A stretch of 64,000 bases of DNA from Gracilariopsis chorda. Its lineage: Eukaryota > Rhodophyta > Florideophyceae > Gracilariales > Gracilariaceae. The stretch is taken from assembly GCA_003194525.1 (NCBI GenBank), contig NBIV01000286.1, forward strand, positions 1 through 64,000. Direction: 5' to 3'. Shown piece after piece: positions 22,373 to 30,812 of the stretch. The notes below the pieces were generated by a model, which had not been told where the DNA came from, did no database searches, and saw only the letters and a list, made by a program, of their open reading frames with translations. Position 1 is the first letter of the stretch, and each line of letters starts with the position of its first letter. A program made the translations under genes and the position numbers.

Positions 22373-24787
22373 TTATACCAGGTCCATCCAAGAAATGTCC
22401 ACTCCCATAGCCAGCTCTCCTGGCGTACTTAAGCCAGCTGGAAGCTTGTCAGGATTCTTATCGTCAAAGCTGCCTGCGGTTTGCTGCTCCTCTGCCTCGT
22501 CTTCCTCATCATTCACAAAGTCCTCTTGAGCTTCATCCTCGCTTGACTCGAGCACAATGATCTCCTGTGCTGTCAACCACCTCTTCATAGCTCTCCTTTC
22601 CATACTATGCAGCACCTCCACCACCTTCTGCGAGATACCAAAGCCAAGTCGCTTCACATCAGGTCCAGTCGGCTTACGATTCGATGGTCTCTGCCTCTTC
22701 ACCGGTGGCTCAAAATCAACTGACTCTTCATCTTCATCTTCGTCCAGGACCTCCACTTTACGCTTCTTTGAGATTTGCTTACTTCTTCGAGGCTCCTGGT
22801 CAGCGTTCAGAGGCTCCTGAGCAGCTTCCTCATTCAGACCAAGCAACTTCATCACGTCCACATCGGCCGCAGAGGGAGCAGCAGCAGTAGCATCCTGTCC
22901 TTGCATGCCTGACAAAGCGCTGGACAATGTCCTACGAACCTCTTTTACCTTATTACTTACTCTGGACTCCAGTGAACTACGTTTCCCTTTCGTATACCAC
23001 TTCCCCAGACGAGATATGATATACTTTGACACAGTCTGGTCAGAATCGCCGATGGTAGCCGTGGTATTCATCACTTCCTGTACAATCTTTTTCTCCTTCA
23101 TGGAACTTCCCAGCTCACTGCAAATGTCATACGTTCTAGAAACGCAGTCGAAGAAGTACTTTCGGAAATCCTCAAACGGTCCCATCTTCACACTGGCCAC
23201 CGACCTCACTCGAACATGCGCCTGTAGACATTGGATAGTAAAACAAAACTTATCCCCTGACATTCCAAGCAGAATATCACTAGACACATGAGTGATTCCA
23301 ATTTGAGGCGTCTCCTGCCAAACCACATCGAAGAACTCTAACAGACCGGGATTACGCGCAAACTTCAGAGCAAGAGCAGAATGGTGATTGAAATGACGTA
23401 TCTTCCCTTCTTTCACCTTCCTCTCACTGCTCCACAACACCCCCGTGATTTGGCTTGGTTTAAGCTTCGAAACATCATACCCATCCTGCTCTACGCCATT
23501 ACGAATAAACGAAACAGCAGTGTGAATCTTATCTGCAAAGGACATCACCAGAACATTGGAGCTCAAATCATTCAACGTCTTACCCAGCCACAACACCTCA
23601 TTCAATGTCATTCTCCGGCCATCGTTCCGTTCCCGAAGCGTGACGTTCAAACCAGCAGTAGTTCGTGCCCATTTCGCACCATCCTGCTCGAGGTCCAGTA
23701 GAACACTCACTCGATGGAAGCCGTCCACCAAAACCACAGGAACAATCAAACGCCCACTGGCATCAATAGCGTCACGAACCGGCACATCGTCCAACAGGGC
23801 CACCGCAATCGACCCAAGAGAAGAGAGCCATCCGACGTTCCTCAGTTTGTTCGAAGTATCTCGAAGATGTTTGTCATTTTTCGAACCAACCATGTTCATC
23901 GGAAATCGAATGTTGTGGATATCGATTACGCAATTGTACTGGTCATAATCATCACGATCGATGTCGAAGACCCCCAAACTGCTATCCACCTCTTCCGAAG
24001 GATCAGCATCACCGTCATCATATAAAACCCTCTCCTCCGGATCAAGATCGTTCCTGGAGAGTACAGGCACATCTATGGCGTCATCTTCGGAGCTTGCTCC
24101 GACTTCAGGGCCTCGTCGGTTTCCAGAGCCGCCCACGAGAGCACCTGATATTCCTCCAGCGCTCTGACGGGTTTTCACCGGAGCCTCTCCACCGCTCTCA
24201 AGGCTCCTCACCGTTGCTTTGGTCACAAAAATGCTTGATGGGGTGCCAGCAACAGCGGGAAGGCGCTTGGCTGGTCTTGCAGTGGTCTTGGAAGCTGTAC
24301 TTCTGTGGACAGACTTCACATTTGCTCCTGATTGCGGTGGAACCGACTCATTCCCCTCTCCGCCTTCATTTTTGACACTCATCATCGCAGTGTCCCATGC
24401 ATATAAACCCGCTGAAACCATCTCCTTCAAAGTTGCGCGCAATTCCTCGGGACATCCAAAAACATAAGGGTACTTCTCATCTTGGTGTGACGAAATATTT
24501 GTCTTAAAGATAACCACCAAGTTCTCTCCAGGTCTCTGCGTAGAGGAAAGGGGATGGTTGTGTAGTGAACGACAGAGTCTCGTCCCCGGCTCCCCAGCAA
24601 CCCCCACACCACGCAATTTTGCCTCTCCTACCTTCACCCTCTTATCACTACTCCCAACTCGTACGAACAGATTGACCTCCGCATCACCCTTAAGCACCTG
24701 ACTCGTATTGCCCCCAATTGATGGCTCAGGGTGGCTGGCAGTTCGGGTGGCGCCCCGGCTCTTCGCTTTGCCTCGCGTGGTCGGCAT
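22373..24787 (-). CDS. ParB/Srx-fold nuclear protein, intact
   Basis: Intact single-exon frame of 804 residues from the first ATG (24787); an upstream TTG is open but not a likely eukaryotic start. N-terminus is basic (MPTTRGKAKSRG). Residues about 50-280 are low-complexity and acidic in places. About 285-396 form a ParB-like region: an IHNIRFPMNM strand (290-299) followed by the DGFHRV box (355-360), matching the GxxR nucleotide-binding motif of ParB and sulfiredoxin folds. About 397-600 is a helical region I cannot name. 666-700 carries a nuclear localisation signal (SKKRKV) next to an acidic run, and the C-terminus is acidic. ParB-fold proteins bind nucleotides and may act as DNA clamps or nucleases; function here is inferred. 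Its start faces the methyltransferase frame across 475 bp. No stops or shifts, unlike its neighbours. Confidence 0.75.
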   Translation of the reverse strand: MPTTRGKAKSRGATRTASHPEPSIGGNTSQVLKGDAEVNLFVRVGSSDKRVKVGEAKLRGVGVAGEPGTRLCRSLHNHPLSSTQRPGENLVVIFKTNISSHQDEKYPYVFGCPEELRATLKEMVSAGLYAWDTAMMSVKNEGGEGNESVPPQSGANVKSVHRSTASKTTARPAKRLPAVAGTPSSIFVTKATVRSLESGGEAPVKTRQSAGGISGALVGGSGNRRGPEVGASSEDDAIDVPVLSRNDLDPEERVLYDDGDADPSEEVDSSLGVFDIDRDDYDQYNCVIDIHNIRFPMNMVGSKNDKHLRDTSNKLRNVGWLSSLGSIAVALLDDVPVRDAIDASGRLIVPVVLVDGFHRVSVLLDLEQDGAKWARTTAGLNVTLRERNDGRRMTLNEVLWLGKTLNDLSSNVLVMSFADKIHTAVSFIRNGVEQDGYDVSKLKPSQITGVLWSSERKVKEGKIRHFNHHSALALKFARNPGLLEFFDVVWQETPQIGITHVSSDILLGMSGDKFCFTIQCLQAHVRVRSVASVKMGPFEDFRKYFFDCVSRTYDICSELGSSMKEKKIVQEVMNTTATIGDSDQTVSKYIISRLGKWYTKGKRSSLESRVSNKVKEVRRTLSSALSGMQGQDATAAAPSAADVDVMKLLGLNEEAAQEPLNADQEPRRSKQISKKRKVEVLDEDEDEESVDFEPPVKRQRPSNRKPTGPDVKRLGFGISQKVVEVLHSMERRAMKRWLTAQEIIVLESSEDEAQEDFVNDEEDEAEEQQTAGSFDDKNPDKLPAGLSTPGELAMGVDISWMDLV

Positions 24788-25262
24788 GTCGATAACACGT
24801 CTCTTTGGCGAAACAAGCTCCCTCGGAGTCTGTTTCCGTGATGGCGCGTTTATCTTATTCCCAGTGGAATCTATGGCTGAGTACTTCAAAGGTCGCGCTT
24901 GCGTTTTCTTGGCACCCGCTGATGTCGAATGCTCCCGTGATCACGTATGCTTAGTTCCAAAGAGATGGACGTAAGCACTATATATCGTTTTCAAGACGTT
25001 TCATGACATCCATTGTCGTCAACGTAGCATCCCTGCAATTCCCCTCCCAATTACTTGGATTGCAAAAAGAATTTGATGATTTTTTGGTCGAAGACGATGG
25101 TCCGAGGTGTCCTGGTGCTCCATCGCGAACACGATGGAGCACCAGGACGCAAAATTCTAAGTAAAATTCATGCCTGGCGCTCCATCGTGTCGCGATGGAG
25201 CACCATGACACCTCGGACCACGGTCCTCGACCCAAAACGAAGAGAAACATAATCCGAAGGAA
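24788..25262. promoter_or_regulatory. divergent control region between ParB-like gene and methyltransferase frame
   Basis: 475 bp separate the ATG of the ParB-like gene (minus) from the ATG of the methyltransferase frame (plus), so both promoters must lie here or overlap it. A TATATA-like run is at about 24980-24985. The 156-bp foldback 25082-25237 takes up the half nearest the methyltransferase start. Role as a shared promoter is inferred from layout. Confidence 0.5.
25082..25237. repeat. nested palindrome (four copies of a 13-mer)
   Basis: Two arms of about 65 bp (25082-25146 and 25173-25237) are inverted copies, about 90% alike, around a 26-bp loop. Each arm holds its own palindrome. The left one is TCCTGGTGCTCCATCG, a 6-bp spacer, then the exact inverse (25110-25147). 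The right one has 13-bp arms with one mismatch and a 5-bp spacer (25175-25205). The 13-mer TGGTGCTCCATCG thus occurs four times, three exact. It could be a protein-binding cluster (parS-like in layout only), a foldback MITE, or a structured transcript leader. Confidence 0.85.
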
Positions 25263-28200
25263 ATGGGTTCATTCAAGATGCACGGAACCGCAGAAGAGCT
25301 CATTGATGCTTATCTTGCAGTTCGTGATGAGTAGGCAGCGACGAGGCAAAATGTGGACGAGCCGAGAAGTTTGAAGCACACCGACTTTGTGGAGTTCGGG
25401 GCACAAAGTCGCAACGTTCATGACTGTGCCAAGAAAATGTTTCTCACTCTCATCGGACCGGATTACATCTCGTATTCGGACTTCGAGCTCCGTAACAAGT
25501 CTCTCAGAGGCCCTCCACGTCAACTCTATCTTATAGCAAGAGTGGTGGACGTAAAGGATGGTGAAGAAGACAGGCGTGTAAGGGACGTTTGGAAGGTTTA
25601 TTGTAAAACGGAAGGGCTTAAAGGAATAACTCCTAACGTATTGCTATCTTTCCTTTGCAAGTCCCGTGTTCTGGGAGCAACCAAGAAATCTTCCGCTTTC
25701 CACACCGATCCTTGAACCCACTTTGAAATGGTCATTGGGTTTTCTATGGTGTAACAGATTGCCGTAGATAAGAAAGGAAGTGGTAGGAAGAGGAAAAGGG
25801 GCATGGCAGCTAAGATGTTCTCGAAAGTGATTTTTTCGGACAAGACCAAGAGTCAGAGAGTCGGGTATGGTGTGCAGCTGGTGACCAGGGCTTGGAGTTG
25901 TTTCGCCCAATTCCTCGGGTTTCCCAACGTTGAGGTTATGATCTTGCCTTACATTTGACTCGACTATATCAGTGTAGTCTTCACCGATATCGCACAACGC
26001 TCCATGGGTTTCCAACACAAAGATTGTCCCAAACAGTTTTTAGAGTAGAAGAACGTCACCACCGTAGAAGAAAACGCTACCAAGTGGGCATGGAATCTGC
26101 CGAACCCAGTGGATACAGCGCTTCGCCTTTGTGCCAAAGAATAAATTGGTGACCTTTTTAATGTGGTGGTACAAGAGAAACTGTTCGACATCTCTGCTCC
26201 CAACGAATGGGATGCCCTCAAAAGGTTCATCATCACGAGAACGAGACTTTTCCCTCTGCGGTTTGAGAACTTTAGTGAATCTCTTGTCACTACAGTTCAA
26301 TAGGCCATAAACGCTCTGGCGCTCATTGCATTGCACGGAAGCAATGTCAAAGTACATCAAGCCGTGAAACCAGAGCCCGCAGAAGACATTGACATCATTA
26401 TGGAGCCGGTAGAAACTGGTACGGCCGGTGGTGGGAACGAACGTGCTGAGCGTGTGGAAGGTGGTGATCAGGGTGAGTTGGAAGAAGTGGAAGAGATAGA
26501 GATGGTAGAGGATGCGGAACGTGGTACTGCGGAAAGTGGTACTGCACCAAAGGCCACTGAAGGACTGCAGACAACAGCTTTGTCGCAGAACTTATCGTAT
26601 GATGTCGAAGGCACAGGGACACGTGCACTACCGTACCTTACGACTTTGGATGATATGATAGCTTACAAGTATTGTGAGAAGGAGATGTCCCGCAACTTCC
26701 GTCTCCACAACTGCAAGTTCGAAAATCTCATCGAAGTTGACGACAACAAGTCTGGCGAAAGCGAGGTATCTATTGAAGGAAGGGTACAGTTCCTGCTTTC
26801 CGATCCGCCATATGGGACCCGTTCTGAACGTCGTTTGGAGAACAACGAACATGATATTCTGACAGAGAAGGGCATGAGCAGGTCAGCGAGGAGGTCGTCA
26901 AAGCTTCTACGTCCTGGTGGACATATTATACTGTTATGCTCATGGGATCAGGTACCGTTGTTGCGGGATGTGCTACGGAAAGTTACCTACATGGATGAAT
27001 CTGATACGATGCGTCTCTCCTTTGTCGTCGACGAACAGCCCCTCCATTTCGTACGGTCTTTAGGTAATACGACGGGTAACGTTGGGAGAAGATGTTGCCG
27101 GTTGCACCAGACGACAGAATACGCTGTACATGCTGTTCGTTCTGGAGTTCCTTATGCACAACAGCACCGGATGGTCAACTATGAGAACTTCAATTATATT
27201 GCTTCCCGATACCCAGCGTATCATGCAATCATGATTCAGGTGCCGCCGATGTCAAATAGTGAGATGCTTATGTGGTCTGTGAAAAACCCAGATGGGAAGT
27301 ATACGAGGAAGAGGGTGCGACCGGAACAGAAGTGTAGGGCACTGTTGAAAGAGCTGATTTGCAGGGTCAGTCAGCCAGGAGACCTCGTGGTCGACATGTT
27401 TGCCGGAACGTTCTCGACAGCGATGGCGTGCATGGAACTGCCCAAGCATCGGAAGTTTATGGGGTGTGAACCGGACAAAGCTTGCTTTGAACACGCCAGG
27501 CATGCCGCTATTGTTCGCTTCGCTTCCATAATACGGGAAGGAAACACGGATATTGAGAAGAGCCAGGAGCTTCGAAAGATGCCCCATTGTCTTTCCTCTG
27601 CATTCCCAATGGGAAAAAGCAGGTACACCGTGTTATGGAGGGCTGTCGACGGATTTCCACCGTACCAAATTCTTCCCCCACACCTTGTCGACTTTCTCTC
27701 CACTTTGTGGCAAAGTGAAATTCTAGGGAACTTGGGAAGGAAGAAAGCTATAGATAGATGGCCGAGGGAGCTGCAGAGAAGAATGAATCTGGAGAACATG
27801 AAGTCTCTATTGGCAATGGAGGCTGTGCAATATGGGTTGCGAGTGGGCAAGTCTACTACTTGTCACGAAAAGGCTGGTGTTGGAGTGTTTGCAACTCGTC
27901 AAATTGCTGCAGGCGAGGTAGTGTGCTATTTCTAAGGGACTTTGGTTTATCATGACCTTTCGAATCAGAAAGAAGTGCACAAGACCTACGGGGAGGGAGT
28001 CATGGGTGTGACGAAGGATCGCTTTGAGAAGTATGCAGTGGAGATAGAAGTATACGGTCAACAGTTCCAATCACATCTGCATCGAAAACAGCTGACAAAT
28101 TGGCATGGAAAACAAGCAAACCCCATTTTATGGGTGGTTCCTTCCCCTTTTTGTATTGCGGGGTATATCAACGATCCAAAGTACGTCGAAGGGGATAAAC

Positions 28201-28430
28201 AGTTAGATTTCATGGTGGATGGCCTCTTGAAAAAGAGGGAGGCTAATGTGCAAATGAAACGGACACCGGGAGTGGGACGAACACCAGGGGGATTAACGGA
28301 CTACAAACTTAGTAAGATGGAGGCGACAGCCGACATAGAGCAAGGAGAGGAACTCTTCGCCAGATATAGTGATGTTTATGACTGGCAAACCCATTTGAAT
28401 GTGGAGGATGGAACGAAAGTCATTGATTAG
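25263..28430 (+). pseudogene. DNA N6-adenine methyltransferase fused to a SET domain, interrupted
   Basis: One frame of 1056 codons opens at a well-placed ATG (25263, A at -3, G at +4) and stays in phase to 28430 with eight in-frame stops, seven of them before about 26.3 kb. Residues 1-350 match nothing I know. The middle is a DNA methyltransferase: DPPYGT (about 26805-26822), a PGGHIILLCSWD segment (26913-26948), then DMFAGTFST (27394-27420) and a GCEPD acidic loop. Catalytic motif before the AdoMet-binding motif is the beta order of the N6_N4 methyltransferase family; DPPY favours adenine. The C-terminus is SET-like: GVGVFATRQIAAGE (27870-27911), a GYINDP segment (28159-28176) and IEQGEELFARYS (28336-28371), the order of SET lysine methyltransferases. 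Eukaryotic style and ATG context speak against bacterial contamination. Whether it is dead or decoded in some unusual way is open. Confidence 0.75.
26400..27935 (+). CDS. uninterrupted methyltransferase segment of the fused frame
   Basis: Within the interrupted frame, the stretch 26304-27932 has no stop. Its first ATG (26400) would give a 511-residue protein containing an acidic lead (26.40-26.56 kb), the complete methyltransferase domain with DPPYG and FAGTFS, and the first strand of the SET domain. A stand-alone adenine methyltransferase of this size would be normal for the family, so a shortened but working enzyme is possible. Against this, the ending falls inside the SET domain and no promoter is evident at 26.3 kb. 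Confidence 0.45.
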   Translation: MEPVETGTAGGGNERAERVEGGDQGELEEVEEIEMVEDAERGTAESGTAPKATEGLQTTALSQNLSYDVEGTGTRALPYLTTLDDMIAYKYCEKEMSRNFRLHNCKFENLIEVDDNKSGESEVSIEGRVQFLLSDPPYGTRSERRLENNEHDILTEKGMSRSARRSSKLLRPGGHIILLCSWDQVPLLRDVLRKVTYMDESDTMRLSFVVDEQPLHFVRSLGNTTGNVGRRCCRLHQTTEYAVHAVRSGVPYAQQHRMVNYENFNYIASRYPAYHAIMIQVPPMSNSEMLMWSVKNPDGKYTRKRVRPEQKCRALLKELICRVSQPGDLVVDMFAGTFSTAMACMELPKHRKFMGCEPDKACFEHARHAAIVRFASIIREGNTDIEKSQELRKMPHCLSSAFPMGKSRYTVLWRAVDGFPPYQILPPHLVDFLSTLWQSEILGNLGRKKAIDRWPRELQRRMNLENMKSLLAMEAVQYGLRVGKSTTCHEKAGVGVFATRQIAAGEVVCYF

Positions 28431-28595
28431 TTTGTTGTTACAAACCTTTCTCCACAGCTTGGGTAAAGCATGTCGTTAATTATGTGAACGTATGTCTAGT
28501 CCTAACTTAGGAAAATATTACTTTTCAGTAGGGATAGAAGATACAAAGCGATATAGATGTGACACAGAAACGTCCATTTTCGGTACCACCGAGGA

Positions 28596-29094
28596 TTGTA
28601 TTTTCAAGATTTCACAAAAAGCAAAGATTTTTGTGCGCATCGGGTGGCGAGATTTTCCCGGAAAACACACGGCGTGCGCCAACCCAGAGCGTCACCAGGC
28701 ACTTGTGCAAGAGTTTTGACTCCAAGAATCGCGCTGAAGGGAAAGAAGCGAGGCCCAGGAAGGGGTAGTGCGGCGAGTGCGGCTAAGACGCGGCGAAAGG
28801 CTATTGAGGAGCGAGCTGCGAGTGGAACGAAAGCGAATTCATGTATCCCCAGTAGCGGATTATCGGGGAGGAGGTGAGGAGAAGGTGCTTCGAAGAGAGG
28901 GGGAAGAGGTGGGGCAAAGAACGTCGGATCCGAGCGCACGACGAGTGAGCGCACGACGAGTGAGAATTTGAAGGCTGATGACCATGCGCATATGGCAGGC
29001 GGGAGAGATTCGGTTAGGGGAAAGCGATCTATGCCTGGGCCGGGTGGTAGACTGGAGGGTAAAAAGGGTTGGTTGTTCGGAGAACGGAAGAGCT
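28596..29094 (+). pseudogene. low-complexity basic frame before the coiled-coil gene
   Basis: Lys/Arg/Gly/Ser-rich plus-strand frame with one in-frame stop, containing a 15-bp tandem duplication (GAGCGCACGACGAGT, about 28938-28967). It may be the N-terminal part of the coiled-coil frame that begins in another phase at about 29.07 kb, linked by an intron or a shift. No domain recognised. Confidence 0.25.
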
Positions 29095-30802
29095 AACAGA
29101 CCAAGGAGGGTTGAAAGGAAATGTGCCAGTCGAAGGCCGAAATAAGGATGAATATATGCCCGGAAGGAAACAAATAGAAGAGGCAGGTGCGCTGAGGAGA
29201 GGTGGGGCCCCAAGTGGAAACCGGGATGTAGGAGAGGTGAATGTCTCTTTGGAACACAGTGATGGGGACGAAGAGGATCACATTGTGAAGGAGAGATGGA
29301 CGAGAGATATGATAAACGAAGGAGTGGGACGCCGCTCTAATTTAAAGGAAACGCAAGAAGTGGAAGAATTTGTCAGAGCGACGGATGGAATACAGGAAGC
29401 ATCGAAAAGCGGAGACCGTACAAGCACACTCGTGCGGACGCAAAAGGTACAAATGGTTGAAAACTTGGAAAGTGATAGAGAAAGCAGAACTCCGCAGACT
29501 CTGAAAGGCATGCGAGAGAGAACATGAATTGTTCATCGGTCGCCGAGTGAACCTGCTGACGAGCGAAGCCTGCCTGTCAATGTTTTGGGAGATGCCGGAA
29601 ATGACGACATCGGTGTGATTTCTTGATCTTTGTTAGTTGAGACGGTCAATATATTGAAGGCAGAACTCGGACAGATCAAAGGGGACCACTGCAGCCTAAA
29701 GATATCGCTGAAGCTAACGCAAGAGGAACTGAAGAGGATGAGAGAAGAGATGAGCGAGAAGAATATATTGATAGATAGCTTACGGGAATAGATGAAGGTG
29801 GGAAGAGGGGAGAGAAAGGGATCTGAAGGTGAAAATGGCTTGAGAGGGCGTAGGAAGTATGTAGTTGATGTGCAAGAGAGTTTTTATGGGTTTGCCAGGG
29901 TATTATATGATAGGTTGTTGTACTATGCCAAGGTGGAGGTATCGGAGTTTTGTTTTACTTCGGAGGGTGTGGAAAGAAACTGGAAGAATCGATGCAAAGT
30001 ATTGGGGAAGGGAAGAGAGTGGATTGTGTTTGTCGTCGGAGGAAAGGAAATTGTGCCTCGATGTCCGTTTGAGATCGCGTCTGAGATGAAGTCATACACG
30101 CCTTCGTCGCGAGGAGGAAGTAATGACCAATAAAAGTACTTGTTTGGCGTTGAGATTGAGAGGAAGAGATGGCAGTCGATTCGTGAAGCGGGTAGGAAGG
30201 ATCAATGCGTGCGGGAGGTTGTTGCGGACAGGTGTTTGAGGCAACAAATGAAGCAGAATTTGAGTGGTGTGATTGGGATTCGGAAGCGTGCGGAACCGGA
30301 CAAAATGCTTTCGTTGCTTGGATATGACATGATCGCCAGACGTGTGAGACCGCGAGAGGGGACGGGGCTAGACATTAAGTTGAAGAAGCAGTTAGAGGAA
30401 GCAAAGACGAAGTTCAAGGGGGATGGGGAGGTGAAGAGCGGTAGGTTATGTTCTTGGAGGATGAGAACAATCGAGGGTCTTACGTATTCTGGATTTCAGG
30501 TTGCTGGTTGGCTGAGGGCGTTTAGTGAAGAGGACATGTACTTCAAGAACGGGGCTGCGGTGGAAGTGTTGGAAGAATTCATGGGATATGAGGTGGAGAC
30601 GGAAAGGGAGGGAAAGATGGAGTACGTTGATGGGACAGTGATGCATTTGGCTCCTTTGAATGCGTGGATTGGATTTGCTTTGACAGCAATGGACACAGAT
30701 ATGGGGCGTGGAGGAAGAAGGCAGTTGATATTTTCTAGTTGTACGGGGACTATCTTCGGCTTGCAGTGGAGAAAATACTTGGAGTGGCGTGGGAGAGGGT
30801 GA
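29069..30802 (+). pseudogene. unidentified coiled-coil protein frame, interrupted
   Basis: I do not recognise the family. One frame remains in phase over 1.73 kb with stops near 29525, 29624, 29789 and 30131, ending at 30800. 29.07-29.52 kb is charged and low-complexity. 29.63-29.79 kb is a clear coiled coil (NILKAELGQIKGD, then LTQEELKRMREE). 29.87-30.80 kb looks like a folded domain with regularly spaced aromatic and hydrophobic residues (GFARVLYDRLLYY, YSGFQVAGWLRAF, LNAWIGFALTAMD). The purine-rich strand is coding; the opposite strand gives Ser/Pro/Leu-rich shadows. It follows the methyltransferase-SET frame on the same strand, so it may belong to the same element or cluster. Confidence 0.45.
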
Positions 30803-30812
30803 GAGAACTACA

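Noticed and set aside
24788-24889. TTG start extending the ParB-like protein by 34 residues
   Set aside because: A non-ATG start is unlikely in a nuclear gene; the ATG at 24787 begins a typical basic N-terminus.
25263-28430. A bacterial restriction-modification operon or contamination
   Set aside because: SET domain, nuclear localisation signals, ATG in eukaryotic context, no ribosome binding sites, and placement between eukaryotic transposons.
25263-28430. Reassigned stop codons
   Set aside because: All three stops occur inside the frame, while the ParB-like and zinc-finger genes end normally and contain none; decay or a special decoding event is more likely than a changed code.
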